Of a stretch of DNA of 64,000 bases, positions 33,070 through 41,722 are shown one piece after another. How positions within the stretch are numbered: position 1 is the stretch's first letter; the number at the start of each line of letters is the position of its first letter. This DNA comes from Diaminobutyricibacter sp049994905. GTDB lineage: Bacteria; Actinomycetota; Actinomycetes; Actinomycetales; Microbacteriaceae. The stretch covers positions 3,596,001 to 3,660,000 of the forward strand of contig NZ_CP188258.1 in assembly GCF_049994905.1 (NCBI RefSeq). The letters run 5' to 3'. The notes beneath the pieces are model-generated. The model searched no databases, was not told the DNA's origin, and worked only from the letters and a program-made list of their open reading frames with translations. Both the position numbers and the translations under genes were made by a program.

Positions 33070-33641
33070 GCGTCCCCGCGTCCGATCAAGGCCAGGAGCC
33101 CCGCCTTCGCGACAGGGTCGGCGAGTTCGCCTCGGCTGGCGACGGTGACCGTCGTGCTGTCGGTCTGGCGCACGCCCCGGGCCGTGACGCAGGTGTGCTG
33201 TGCGTCGAGGACGACGAGAACGCCTTTGGCGTCGAGCCCGTCCTGCAGCGTGTCGGCGATCTCTTCGGTCAGGCGCTCCTGCAACTGCGGGCGGGATGCC
33301 AGTGTCTCGACGACACGGGGGATGCGGCCCAGCCCGACCACGCGCTCGTTGGGCATGTAAGCGACATGGGCCACGCCGACGAACGGCAGCAGGTGGTGCT
33401 CGCAGATCGAACGGAACGCGATATCGCGCAGCAGCACGGTCTCGGCGTCGTGTCCTTCGAGTGGGACCCCTTCGCCGAGCAGCGCGGCCGGGTCCTCCCC
33501 GAGGCCGGAGAAGAACTCCTCGTAGGCGTCTGCGACGCGGGACGGGGTCGACGCGAGACCGGGACGCGAGAGATCCTCGCCGATGGCGGCGAGGATCTCA
33601 GCGACGGCGGCCTCGATGCGCTTTCGATCGATTCCGGTCAT
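33066..33641 (-). CDS. folE: GTP cyclohydrolase I
   Basis: A 191-residue enzyme that opens GTP to dihydroneopterin triphosphate, the first step of folate synthesis. The zinc ligands are in FRSICEHHLLPFVG (about residues 77-90) and in DAQHTCVTARGV near 150, and PQLQERLTEEIADTLQ is conserved. It follows ftsH by 18 bases and overlaps folP by four, consistent with one ftsH-fol transcript. Confidence 0.96.
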   Translation of the reverse strand: MTGIDRKRIEAAVAEILAAIGEDLSRPGLASTPSRVADAYEEFFSGLGEDPAALLGEGVPLEGHDAETVLLRDIAFRSICEHHLLPFVGVAHVAYMPNERVVGLGRIPRVVETLASRPQLQERLTEEIADTLQDGLDAKGVLVVLDAQHTCVTARGVRQTDSTTVTVASRGELADPVAKAGLLALIGRGDA

Positions 33642-33659
33642 GCGCGCCCCAGCCCCGGC

Positions 33660-35663
33660 CTAAGCCGTGGCCGGCCGCGGCTTGCGAACAGGTGAGCGCT
33701 TCGGCTTCGACGGCGGTTCTGAATCGACGCCGCCATCGACGGCGCCCGCGTTGATCGGGGCCTTCACCGGCATCGCGATGGGAGGAATATCGGAGATCGG
33801 ACGCTTGTCGCTGGACAGCCACTGGGGGCGCTCGGGAAGCTTCACCACGTCGGCGAAGATCTCGGCGATCTCGTTGTGGTCGAGCGTCTCATGCTCGAGG
33901 AGCTCTGCCGCGATCCGGTCGAGGATCGGTCGGTTGTTGTTCAGAACCTCCCACGCCTCGTCGTGCGCCTTCTCGAGGAGGGCACGAACCTCGGCGTCGA
34001 CACGCTCGGCGATGCGCTCGGAGTAGTCACGCTGGTGACCCATGTCGCGACCGAGGAACATCTCGCCCGACGACTGGCCCAGCTTGACCGATCCGACCTC
34101 GGCACTCATGCCGTATTCGGTGACCATCTTGCGGGCGATGGAGGTCGCCTTCTCGATGTCGTTCGACGCGCCCGTCGTGGGGTCGTGGAACACGATCTCC
34201 TCAGCGACGCGCCCGCCCATGGCGTACGCCAGCTGGTCGAGCAATTCGTTGCGGGTGATCGAGTACTTGTCTTCGAGCGGCAGCACCATCGTGTAGCCGA
34301 GGGCGCGCCCACGGGGGAGGATGGTGATCTTGGTGACCGGGTCGGTGTAGCGCATCGCGGCGGCGGCGAGGGCGTGCCCACCCTCGTGGTAGGCCGTCAT
34401 GACCTTCTCCTGGTCCTTCATCACGCGGGTGCGCTTCTGCGGGCCGGCGATCACGCGGTCCACCGCCTCGTCAAGGGCACGGTTGTCGATGAGCTGAGCA
34501 TTGGAGCGAGCCGTCAGCAGGGCGGCCTCGTTCAGCACGTTCGCCAGGTCGGCGCCGGTGAAACCGGGCGTCTTGCGTGCGAGTACTTCGAGGTCGACGC
34601 CCGCGGCGAGCGGCTTGCCGCGGCCGTGCACTTCGAGGATCTTCTTGCGGCCCATGAGGTCGGGCGCGTCGACACCGATCTGGCGGTCGAAGCGGCCGGG
34701 ACGCAGCAGCGCGGGGTCGAGGATGTCGGGGCGGTTCGTCGCCGCGATCATGATGACGTTCGTCTTGACGTCGAAGCCGTCCATCTCGACAAGGAGCTGG
34801 TTCAGGGTCTGCTCGCGCTCGTCGTGCCCACCGCCGAGGCCTGCGCCACGGTGACGGCCGACCGCGTCGATCTCGTCGACGAAGATGATGGCCGGGGAGT
34901 TCTCTTTGGCCTGCTGGAACAGGTCGCGAACACGGCTCGCGCCGACACCGACGAACATCTCCACGAAGTCCGAACCGGAGATCGAGTAGAACGGCACGCC
35001 CGCCTCACCCGCGACGGCGCGGGCGAGAAGCGTCTTGCCCGTTCCGGGAGGGCCGTACAGCAGCACGCCCTTCGGGATGCGGGCGCCGACCGCCTGGAAC
35101 TTGGCCGGCTCCTTGAGGAAGTCTTTGATCTCCTGGAGCTCTTCGATCGCCTCGTCGCTCCCGGCGACGTCGTCGAAGGTGACCTTCGGACTCTCCTTGG
35201 AGACCAGCTTGGCCTTCGACTTGCCGAACTGCATGACCTTGTTGCCGCCGCCCTGCATGCCGGAGAGCATGATCCAGAAGAACACGCCGATCAGCAGCAC
35301 GGGGAGCAGGAAGCCGAGCGCCGAGAGCAGCCAGTTCGGCTGCGGAACCTCGTCGTTGAAGCCCTTCGACAGCTTGGCGTTGTCGACGGCCTGCACGACG
35401 TCGGCGCCACGGGGCGCGACGTAGTAGAACTGCACCTGGCTGCCGAGCGTCGGGTCAGGGCTGGCGAGCGTCAGATCGACGCGTTGCTCCCCATCGACGA
35501 TCTTGGCGCTGGCCACCTTGTCGTCCTGAAGAAGCTCCAGACCCTTCTGGGTCGAGATCTCTTTGAAACCGGACATGGTGATCAGGCTCGAGCCGATCCA
35601 TACAGCGATGACGGCCAGCACGATGTAGAGAATCGGGCCCCGGAAGATCTTCTTGACGTTCAT
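33660..35663 (-). CDS. ftsH: ATP-dependent zinc metalloprotease FtsH
   Basis: A 667-residue membrane protease that degrades misfolded membrane and regulatory proteins. Two N-terminal membrane helices (about residues 8-25 and 110-133) flank a periplasmic-side loop. The AAA domain has Walker A GPPGTGKT near 206 and Walker B IIFVDEIDAVG, with SRH TNRPDILDPALLRPGRFDRQ. The zinc site is HEGGH near 425. A basic, proline-rich C-terminal tail (SEPPSKPKRSPVRKPRP) is typical of Actinobacteria. Confidence 0.97.
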   Translation of the reverse strand: MNVKKIFRGPILYIVLAVIAVWIGSSLITMSGFKEISTQKGLELLQDDKVASAKIVDGEQRVDLTLASPDPTLGSQVQFYYVAPRGADVVQAVDNAKLSKGFNDEVPQPNWLLSALGFLLPVLLIGVFFWIMLSGMQGGGNKVMQFGKSKAKLVSKESPKVTFDDVAGSDEAIEELQEIKDFLKEPAKFQAVGARIPKGVLLYGPPGTGKTLLARAVAGEAGVPFYSISGSDFVEMFVGVGASRVRDLFQQAKENSPAIIFVDEIDAVGRHRGAGLGGGHDEREQTLNQLLVEMDGFDVKTNVIMIAATNRPDILDPALLRPGRFDRQIGVDAPDLMGRKKILEVHGRGKPLAAGVDLEVLARKTPGFTGADLANVLNEAALLTARSNAQLIDNRALDEAVDRVIAGPQKRTRVMKDQEKVMTAYHEGGHALAAAAMRYTDPVTKITILPRGRALGYTMVLPLEDKYSITRNELLDQLAYAMGGRVAEEIVFHDPTTGASNDIEKATSIARKMVTEYGMSAEVGSVKLGQSSGEMFLGRDMGHQRDYSERIAERVDAEVRALLEKAHDEAWEVLNNNRPILDRIAAELLEHETLDHNEIAEIFADVVKLPERPQWLSSDKRPISDIPPIAMPVKAPINAGAVDGGVDSEPPSKPKRSPVRKPRPATA

Positions 35664-35751
35664 GGTGGTGCAAGAGTATCGCTTCGGCGCTGAATGGCTG
35701 CTGCGTGTTCGCTTGGCGCGGACTGCGCTCTGAAAAAACCGCGCGCGACGA

Positions 35752-36303
35752 CTAGCTGTAAACGCCCGGCGCGAGGATGCCGACGCCGCGCAGGTTGCGG
35801 TACTTCTCGTCGTAGTCGAGGCCGTAGCCGACCACGAACTGGTTGGGGATCTCGAACCCGACGTATCTCACGTCGATGTCGACGCGCGCCGCCTCCGGCT
35901 TGCGCAGCAGTGTGCAGATCTCGACGGATGCGGGGCCACGCGAGTTGAGGTTGGAGAGCAGCCACGACAGCGTCAGCCCCGAGTCGATGATGTCTTCGAC
36001 GATGAGAACAGTGCGGCCGCTCAGATCGGTGTCGAGGTCTTTGAGGATGCGGACGACACCACTCGACTGTGTGCCGGACCCGTACGAGCTCACGGCCATC
36101 CAGTCCATCGTGACGGGGATCTTGAGTTCGCGTGCGAGGTCGGCCATCACCATGACCGCACCTTTGAGCACCCCGACGAGCAGGACATCCGTGCCCGCAT
36201 AGTCGGCTTCGATTGCTCGAGCGAGCTCGGCGATCCGGGTCTGGATCTGCTCCTCACTGATGAGAATCTCGGTCAGGTCGTCGGAAACGTCCGTGAGTTC
36301 CAT
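35752..36303 (-). CDS. hpt: hypoxanthine phosphoribosyltransferase
   Basis: A 183-residue purine salvage enzyme. The PRPP-binding loop is VLIVEDIIDSGLTLSWLL (about residues 98-115), with LLVGVLKGAVMVMADLAR near 43 and the C-terminal purine-site VGYGLDYDEKYRNL. The ATG at 36303 is chosen; the frame stays open upstream into tilS. It lies between tilS and ftsH, the standard order. Gap of 88 bases to ftsH. Confidence 0.95.
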   Translation of the reverse strand: MELTDVSDDLTEILISEEQIQTRIAELARAIEADYAGTDVLLVGVLKGAVMVMADLARELKIPVTMDWMAVSSYGSGTQSSGVVRILKDLDTDLSGRTVLIVEDIIDSGLTLSWLLSNLNSRGPASVEICTLLRKPEAARVDIDVRYVGFEIPNQFVVGYGLDYDEKYRNLRGVGILAPGVYS

Positions 36304-36331
36304 GGAGCGGTGCGATCCTTTGGTTTGGTGG

Positions 36332-37399
36332 CTATGCCGGAGTAAAGATGAGCAGCCCGTTCTGCCTGACAACTCTAACGCCTGGCAGGGTGAGAGCTTT
36401 CTGACCATGCCAGTCGGTGATGAGGTCGGCGACGGCGAGGGTGTGCACGCGCTCGAGGGAGACGCCGAACTCGTTGGCGACGACGAGACGGATGATGCGC
36501 TGGCGGAGAGCGGGCGGGTCTGCGGCGAGACCGCGAACGTCCAGGGCGACCGCGCCATCCGCATCCTGGCTGGTCAGTTCGAGCGCCCATTCCAGGGCGA
36601 GGTCATCGAGCGCGTCCGAGTCTTCGCGCAGCTGCTCCGCCGTGCGGGCGAGCGCTTCGGCGACGCCGGGCCCGAGTTCGGCCTCGAGCACCGGGAGGAC
36701 CGTGTTGCGCACCCGCACGCGGGTGAACGTCGGGTCGGTGTTGTGCGGGTCCTCCCACGGCACGAGGCCGCTGTCGGCGCAGAACCGACGGGTGGTGGCG
36801 CGGCGGATGCCGAGCAGCGGTCGCAGGTATGGCCCGGTCTCCGGGGCCATGCCCCGCAGGCTCGTCGGCCCCGACCCGCGGGCGAGCCCGAGGAGCACCG
36901 TCTCGGCCTGGTCGTCGAGGGTGTGGGCGAGCACGATGTGGCCGGCCCCGGCATCCGCCATCGCCCGGTCGAATGCAGCGAACCTCGCCGAACGCGCTGA
37001 CGCTTCGGGACCGCCGTCGGATGCCGCCACCTCCACACGGATCACGATCACCGGATCGAGATCCAGTGCCGTCGCCTGGGCGGCCGCCGTCTCCGCGACA
37101 TCCGCCGAGCCTGCCTGCAGGCCGTGATCGACGATCACGGCACCGGCACGGATGCCCGCCCGCGGCGCCTCGAACGCCGTGGCCGCTGCGAGCGCCAGCG
37201 AATCCGCTCCCCCGCTCAGGCCGACCAGAACGAGGCCGCCGAGCCGCGGGTCCGCGTCCGCTTCACCTGCCGCATCCGGACCTTCGCCGTCGAGGCCGGC
37301 CCCATCGAGGCCGGCGAGGGCGTCTCGGACCGCGCGTCGCACATCCGCGATCGGCGGGGTGAGCCGCGGTCGTCTTCCCGGTGAACCACTGGCGTGCAT
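36332..37399 (-). CDS. tilS: tRNA(Ile)-lysidine synthase
   Basis: A 355-residue enzyme that modifies C34 of the AUA-reading tRNA-Ile with lysine. The PP-loop is VGLSGGADSLAL near residue 60, followed by VDHGLQ and HTLDDQAETVLLGLARG near 165. The N-terminal 50 residues include a low-complexity Gly/Asp/Ala stretch (DGAGLDGEGPDAAGEADADP). There is no ribosome-binding site before the ATG; instead TAACGT lies six bases upstream, suggesting a leaderless transcript. It diverges from ppa. Confidence 0.92.
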   Translation of the reverse strand: MHASGSPGRRPRLTPPIADVRRAVRDALAGLDGAGLDGEGPDAAGEADADPRLGGLVLVGLSGGADSLALAAATAFEAPRAGIRAGAVIVDHGLQAGSADVAETAAAQATALDLDPVIVIRVEVAASDGGPEASARSARFAAFDRAMADAGAGHIVLAHTLDDQAETVLLGLARGSGPTSLRGMAPETGPYLRPLLGIRRATTRRFCADSGLVPWEDPHNTDPTFTRVRVRNTVLPVLEAELGPGVAEALARTAEQLREDSDALDDLALEWALELTSQDADGAVALDVRGLAADPPALRQRIIRLVVANEFGVSLERVHTLAVADLITDWHGQKALTLPGVRVVRQNGLLIFTPA

Positions 37400-37442
37400 C
37401 CACTAACGTTATTGGAGTCTTTTCAAACGAGGGAGAAAACTC

Positions 37443-37937
37443 ATGGCCGAATACGACGTGATCGTCGAAATCCCGCGGGGAAGCCGAAACAAGTACGAGG
37501 TCGACCACGAGACCGGCCGCGTCTACCTCGACCGTGTACTGTTCACCAGCTTCGTCTACCCGACCGACTACGGCTTCTTCGAGAACACCCTCGGACTCGA
37601 CGGCGACCCGGTCGACGTGCTCGTGCTGCTCGAGTACCCGGTCTTCCCGGGTGTCGGCGTCAAGGTGCGCCCGGTCGGCGTGCTGAACATGAGCGACGAG
37701 GCCGGCAGCGACGCCAAGGTCATCGCCGTGCCGTACAAGGACCCGCGCTGGCAGCACATTCAGGACATCGACGACGTGGCGCAGCAGACCCGCGACGAGA
37801 TCCAGCACTTCTTCGAGCACTACAAAGACCTCGAGCCCGGCAAGTGGGTCAAGCTCGAGGCCTGGGGGAACGCAGCAGAAGCCGAAGACATCATCCAGGC
37901 GGGCATCGCGAAGCTCGCCGAAGAGGGCGGCCACTAG
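37443..37937 (+). CDS. ppa: inorganic pyrophosphatase
   Basis: A 164-residue family I pyrophosphatase. Active-site signatures are EIPRGSRNKYEVD near residue 8, YPTDYGFFENTLGLDGDPVDVLVL (about residues 39-62, metal-binding aspartates) and KDLEPGKWVKLEAWG near 135. GAGGGAG lies upstream of the ATG. It diverges from tilS, whose leaderless -10 overlaps the same short intergenic region. Confidence 0.97.
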   Translation: MAEYDVIVEIPRGSRNKYEVDHETGRVYLDRVLFTSFVYPTDYGFFENTLGLDGDPVDVLVLLEYPVFPGVGVKVRPVGVLNMSDEAGSDAKVIAVPYKDPRWQHIQDIDDVAQQTRDEIQHFFEHYKDLEPGKWVKLEAWGNAAEAEDIIQAGIAKLAEEGGH

Positions 37938-37959
37938 CCCGTCAACGTGCGGGTCCCGG

Positions 37960-39303
37960 TCAGGCGCTGGGGCGGATCACCTGGTACCAGGGGCTGCCCC
38001 AGACCGACTGGATCTTGACGACATCGCCTTCGGTGGGGGCTGCGATCATCATGTCGCCACCGAGCGAGATGCCGACGTGATAGAAGTTGCCCGGGCCGTC
38101 ACCCCAGAAGATGAGGTCGCCGGCCTGCCGCTGGCTGAATGACACGACCTGGCCGCGCGCGGCTCCCGTGTACCACTGGTTGTTCACCGAGTGCGAGCCG
38201 ATGTAGACGCCGGCGTATGCGTACGCCTTCATCGTCAGCCCGGAGCAGTCGTAGCCGCCGGGGCCTTCGCCGCCGAAGATGTACGGCTTGCCCAGCTGGG
38301 CGTAGGCGTAGTTGAGCGCCGTCTGCACGACGTTGCCGTTCGGCGGCGCGACGTATCCGCCGCCACCGCCGCCACCGCCACCGCCTCCGCCGCCGCCGCC
38401 TCCGCCGCCACCGTGGCTCTGCTGCTGTTGCTGCTGCTGTGCGGCCGCCGCCGCGGCCGCCGCGGCGGCCGCCTCCTTCTGACGCCGGATCTCCGCCTGG
38501 CGCGCCGCCTCTTCGGCCGCCTTGCGCTTCGCTTCGCCGACCAGGAATGCGCTCTCGACCTGGGCCGAGGTGTTCTTCAGCGTCGCGAGTTGGGCGACCA
38601 GCTCGGTCGACTTGGTCTGCTGGGTGACCAGCGCAGCCTGCGCCTTCGTCTGGGCGGCCTGCGCTGCGGCAAGGGCCGCGGTCGCCGCCTCGGCGAGCTT
38701 GCCGCGCTCCACCTTGGCGACGTTCGCCTGGTCGGTGAGCGCCGTCGCGGTGTTCCTGTCCTTGGTCGCCGCTGCGTACACATCCTGCGACTGCTGGGTG
38801 AGCTTGCTCATCGTGCCGAGCTGGTAGAGAAGCTTGTCCGCAGCCGAGCCATCTCCCCCGCCGTTCAGCAGGATGTCGACAGACAGGTCCCCGCCGCCGC
38901 CGCTCTTCGCGAGGTGCGAAGCCAGGAGGCCTGCGCGCATCTGCGAGGTCTTCGCCTTCGCGGCCGCCGCATCCGCCTGCTTCTTGAGATCCGCCGCCTT
39001 CACGGTGGCCGCATCCAGCGCATCCTTCGCCTGGAAGTAGGCCTCAGCCGCCTTCTCAGAAGCGATCCGCGCCTGGTCGACTGCCGTCTGCAGGCCGGCG
39101 ATCAGCTTCGTGATGTTGGCGATCATCGCCTGCTGGTTCGCGACGTTGTGCTTGGCCTGCTGCACGTCGTTCCACGACGGGTAGTTGTCGGCGAACGCGG
39201 GAGGCGCGATGATGCCGACGGATGCGGTGACCACCCCCATCACGCCCGCACTGATCGCGGTGACCGGCCGCACGCGCGGCCCTTTGCCATTCTGACTAGC
39301 CAA
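37960..39303 (-). CDS. secreted NlpC/P60 peptidoglycan endopeptidase with coiled-coil N-terminus
   Basis: A 447-residue exported protein. A hydrophobic signal region (about residues 15-38) precedes a long coiled coil (about 45-270), a polyglycine linker of about 20 residues near 310, and a C-terminal NlpC/P60 domain with catalytic YDCSGLTMKAYAYAG (Cys) and FYHVGISLGGD (His). This resembles RipA-like hydrolases that are held inactive by the coiled coil. The start is a TTG that overlaps the stop of the M23 gene upstream by eight bases, so the two genes are coupled. Coiled-coil and linker regions are clean, so the low-complexity glycine run is likely genuine. Confidence 0.85.
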   Translation of the reverse strand: MASQNGKGPRVRPVTAISAGVMGVVTASVGIIAPPAFADNYPSWNDVQQAKHNVANQQAMIANITKLIAGLQTAVDQARIASEKAAEAYFQAKDALDAATVKAADLKKQADAAAAKAKTSQMRAGLLASHLAKSGGGGDLSVDILLNGGGDGSAADKLLYQLGTMSKLTQQSQDVYAAATKDRNTATALTDQANVAKVERGKLAEAATAALAAAQAAQTKAQAALVTQQTKSTELVAQLATLKNTSAQVESAFLVGEAKRKAAEEAARQAEIRRQKEAAAAAAAAAAAQQQQQQQSHGGGGGGGGGGGGGGGGGGGYVAPPNGNVVQTALNYAYAQLGKPYIFGGEGPGGYDCSGLTMKAYAYAGVYIGSHSVNNQWYTGAARGQVVSFSQRQAGDLIFWGDGPGNFYHVGISLGGDMMIAAPTEGDVVKIQSVWGSPWYQVIRPSA

Positions 39304-40564
39304 GTGGTGCCTGCCTCTGCCTCATGAACGGGATCCCGTCGATCTTCACGCCGTTCACCCTGACCTCGTAATGGAGGTGGCATCCGGTCGATGCCCCTGT
39401 CGTGCCCACGTGGGCGATGGGTTGTCCGGCGCCGACGTGCTGTCCGACGCCGACGAGGATGCCGCCGTCACGGATGTGCGCGTAGCCGGTGTCGATGCCG
39501 CCGCCGACGTCGATGCGCACGAAGTTGCCGTAGCTGCCCAGCGGACCGGCGTAGATCACCGTGCCCTCATGCGCTGCGTAGATGGGAGCGTTGCAGTACG
39601 CGCCGATGTCGATGCCCAGGTGGTACGTGCTGCCGATGCCGCCCGGCGAGGCGCGCGGGCCGAAGCCGTCGGTGATCGGGCCGGCCGCGGGCACGGCCCA
39701 GCCCTGGGGTCCGACATAACCGCCGGGAAGTCCGCCTGAACCGGCCGCAGCCGCCCGACGTGCGGCCTCTGCGACGCCGGCCTCATAGCCGGCGACCGTC
39801 TTCGCGACCTTGTTGTTGAGTGCGGCCAGCTGCGCCCTCATGACGATGATCTGCTTGCGCTGCTCGGCGAGTTTGTCCTGTGCCGCCTTTGCGGCCGCCG
39901 CTGCTGCCGCCTGCGCTGCAACAGCGGCGACGCGAAGCTTCTCGCGCTCCACCCGCGCGACCGCGGCCTGGTCGGCCAGTGCCTTGGCCGTGTTCTGGCT
40001 CGCTTTGGCCTGCGCGTAGATGCCACTCGAACGCTCGACCAGCTTCGTCATGCTCCCCAGGTCGGACAGGAGCTGCTCCGGACTCGTCTTCGTTGCGCCG
40101 TTGCCGCTCAGGAACAGGCTCGTGGTGAGGTCGCTGCCGCCGGTGCGGTACAGCTGCGCGGCAAGACGGCCCGCCTGCGTGGTGGCTGCGTCTGCCTTGG
40201 CTTTGCTCTCATCCGCCTGCGCCTGGATGGCTGCCAGGTCGATCGTGGCCTTGTCGAGTTTCGCCTCGGCCGCCTCGAGTTCTTCGCCACGCTTCTTCAG
40301 CGCGGCCTGGGTCTGGGTGACCTCCGCTTTGAGCTGGCCGATCAGGCTGTTGATGCGCGCGACCTCGGCTGCGGTCGCCGACTGGCTCGCTTTGGCGTTC
40401 TGGACGTCCTGCCAGCTGGGGTACGAGATCGCATACGCGGGGCTGGCCACGGAACCGACGGCGACGATGGCGAAGACTGCGACGATCGCCGTTCTGACGC
40501 GCCAGTTCCGGCGCGCGGTCGACCGGAGCGGGGTGCTCCCCGGGGCCGGTTCAGTGCGTTTCAT
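39296..40564 (-). CDS. secreted M23-family peptidoglycan hydrolase with coiled-coil N-terminus
   Basis: A 422-residue exported protein. A signal/transmembrane region (about residues 20-45) is followed by a coiled coil (about 55-280) and a C-terminal lysostaphin-type M23 domain with zinc ligands in STYHLGIDIGAYC (H..D) and GCHLHYEVRVNG (HxH). The coiled coil parallels that of the adjacent NlpC/P60 protein (both begin YPSW.DVQ.AK and share VERxKL near the end). The ATG at 40564 has GAGGGGAAC upstream. EnvC/FtsX-dependent regulation is plausible but inferred. Confidence 0.87.
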   Translation of the reverse strand: MKRTEPAPGSTPLRSTARRNWRVRTAIVAVFAIVAVGSVASPAYAISYPSWQDVQNAKASQSATAAEVARINSLIGQLKAEVTQTQAALKKRGEELEAAEAKLDKATIDLAAIQAQADESKAKADAATTQAGRLAAQLYRTGGSDLTTSLFLSGNGATKTSPEQLLSDLGSMTKLVERSSGIYAQAKASQNTAKALADQAAVARVEREKLRVAAVAAQAAAAAAAKAAQDKLAEQRKQIIVMRAQLAALNNKVAKTVAGYEAGVAEAARRAAAAGSGGLPGGYVGPQGWAVPAAGPITDGFGPRASPGGIGSTYHLGIDIGAYCNAPIYAAHEGTVIYAGPLGSYGNFVRIDVGGGIDTGYAHIRDGGILVGVGQHVGAGQPIAHVGTTGASTGCHLHYEVRVNGVKIDGIPFMRQRQAPLG

Positions 40565-40712
40565 CGTTCCCCTCGACCTGTCGCTGAGTCCCATCCGTCA
40601 CTCGCGCCACATGAACAACACCATCAACAGTAACAACGGACTCGTCCGAAGCAATCGTCCCGGCTCGCCACATGGTGGCCGCCCCGAGGGGCCGCCAAGG
40701 CAGAATGTAACG

Positions 40713-40745
40713 CGGCGCGAAGGCGATCCCCCGATGATTTCGCGC
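40713..40745 (-). promoter_or_regulatory. structured leader candidate upstream of the M23/NlpC operon
   Basis: GGCGCGAA (40713-40720) pairs perfectly with TTCGCGCC (40738-40745), an 8-base stem with a 17-base loop, and further G/C-rich palindromes (GCCCC/GGGGC near 40678-40690) follow toward the ATG. The region 40565-40780 contains no gene. It might be a leader structure or riboswitch, but I could not match the c-di-AMP (ydaO) consensus with confidence. Confidence 0.3.
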
Positions 40746-40782
40746 CCGTCGCGGTATTCGCCGGGCTGCGTATCCGCTCGGT

Positions 40783-40811
40783 TTGGCTTTTCGCCGACGA
40801 TTCCGTATGCT
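40783..40811 (+). promoter_or_regulatory. promoter of the tRNA cluster
   Basis: TTGGCT (40783-40788), a 17-base spacer and TATGCT (40806-40811) lie 47 bases upstream of tRNA-Glu and fit a stable-RNA promoter. Confidence 0.55.
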
Positions 40812-40858
40812 TGTGCGTCGGTAGTAATGCGGTGCGTGTGAGCGGATTGCAGGTGCTC

Positions 40859-40934
40859 GGCCCCATCGTTTAGCGGCCTAGGACGCCGCCCTTTCACGGC
40901 GGTAGCACGGGTTCGAATCCCGTTGGGGTCACCA
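40859..40934 (+). tRNA. tRNA-Glu (anticodon TTC)
   Basis: The sequence folds as a cloverleaf of 76 bases with CCA encoded. The acceptor strands GGCCCCA and TGGGGTC pair over seven positions with one G-T, the anticodon stem is CCGCC/GGCGG with loop CTTTCAC, and the T arm has ACGGG/CCCGT. Anticodon TTC reads GAA/GAG. Confidence 0.93.
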
Positions 40935-40966
40935 ACTACACGTACAATTGAATAGCTTCACATCGA

Positions 40967-41043
40967 GGCCCTGTAGCGCAGTTGGTTAGCGTGCCGCCCT
41001 GTCACGGCGGAGGTCGCGGGTTCAAGTCCCGTCAGGGTCGCCA
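40967..41043 (+). tRNA. tRNA-Asp (anticodon GTC)
   Basis: A 77-base cloverleaf with encoded CCA. Acceptor strands GGCCCTG and CAGGGTC pair, the anticodon stem is CCGCC/GGCGG with loop CTGTCAC, and the T arm is GCGGG/CCCGT with one G-T pair. It follows tRNA-Glu by 32 bases. Confidence 0.93.
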
Positions 41044-41048
41044 AGGCG

Positions 41049-41076
41049 AGAAGCCCTTCCGAGAGGAAGGGCTTCT
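41049..41076 (+). terminator. hairpin terminator after tRNA-Asp
   Basis: AGAAGCCCTTCC and GGAAGGGCTTCT form a perfect 12-base stem with a GAGA tetraloop, five bases after tRNA-Asp. It would release the tRNA-Glu/Asp transcript. Confidence 0.65.
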
Positions 41077-41108
41077 GCCTAGAAGGCCACTTCTCGAAGA
41101 CGGCTTTC

Positions 41109-41181
41109 GGCTCTGTAGCTCAGTTGGTAGAGCGTTCGACTGAAAATCGAAAGGTCACCGGATCGATGCCGGTCGGAGCCA
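41109..41181 (+). tRNA. tRNA-Phe (anticodon GAA)
   Basis: A 73-base cloverleaf; the acceptor strands GGCTCTG and CGGAGCC pair with one T-G, and the anticodon loop in CGACTGAAAATCG gives GAA. CCA is not encoded (CTG follows the discriminator A), unlike its two neighbours. Confidence 0.93.
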
Positions 41182-41185
41182 CTGG

Positions 41186-41217
41186 AACCCTCGCCTAGCT
41201 TCTACATGGCGGGGGTT
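41186..41217 (+). terminator. terminator after tRNA-Phe
   Basis: AACCCTCGCC and GGCGGGGGTT form a ten-base stem with one G-T pair, followed by TCTTTG, four bases after tRNA-Phe. Confidence 0.6.
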
Positions 41218-41394
41218 TCTTTGCGTTCGCTGGGCGCCTGGGCCTCATTGGCCGGCATGCATCCGCGGGCACGTAGGTGACCGGTAATTCGGGCAGTTTG
41301 CCGCGGTCCGAGCAGGGGCAGACTTACCAAACTGGCGCACTCGCGCGCTGGCGATCGGCTTCCCGGACGGGAGCGTGGTTGTCTGTGAACCTCA

Positions 41395-41423
41395 TTGTGC
41401 CCTGTACCGTTACGCGTTACACT
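41395..41423 (+). promoter_or_regulatory. promoter of higBA, probably leaderless
   Basis: TTGTGC (41395-41400), a 17-base spacer and TACACT (41418-41423) are followed by six bases and the GTG at 41430. Transcription should start on or next to the start codon; only a weak GGGAG precedes it. Confidence 0.5.
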
Positions 41424-41429
41424 CTGGGA

Positions 41430-41708
41430 GTGATCAAGAGCTTCGCCCACAAAGGCCTGGCAGCGTTCTACGCGACGGGCTCGGCGAAGGGAATCGTGCC
41501 GCAGCACGCGAAACGGTTGCGGTTGATCCTCACCACTCTCGATGACGCAGCGGCGCCAGCAGATGTTGATCTGCCTGCGTTCGGCCTTCATTCTTTGAAG
41601 GGCGAGTTTGCAGGGATGTTTTCAGTGCGGGTGAATGGAAACTGGCGTGTGATCTTCGACTTCGACGGCGAGGACGTGATGCTCGTCGACTACCTTGACT
41701 ACCACTGA
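41430..41708 (+). CDS. higB: HigB/RelE-type toxin
   Basis: A 92-residue RelE-superfamily mRNA interferase of the HigB (PF05015) type. It shows IKSFAHKGLAAFYATGSAKG, the conserved LHSLKGEFAGMFSVRVNGNWRVIF and a C-terminal VMLVDYLDYH. The real start is the GTG at 41430 by promoter and family length; the frame is open for another 51 codons upstream. Its stop overlaps the region of the antitoxin start, the toxin-first order typical of higBA. Confidence 0.88.
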   Translation: MIKSFAHKGLAAFYATGSAKGIVPQHAKRLRLILTTLDDAAAPADVDLPAFGLHSLKGEFAGMFSVRVNGNWRVIFDFDGEDVMLVDYLDYH

Positions 41709-41722
41709 TGAAGGAGGCAAAC

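Noticed and set aside
38341..38412. Possible repeat or tandem array from the GCC-rich stretch
   Set aside because: It encodes the polyglycine linker of the NlpC/P60 protein and is simple-sequence coding DNA, not a CRISPR or mobile element.
40565..40780. c-di-AMP (ydaO) riboswitch upstream of the wall hydrolases
   Set aside because: Context fits, but I could not place the conserved GGGTGAA-type core; reported only as a structured leader candidate.
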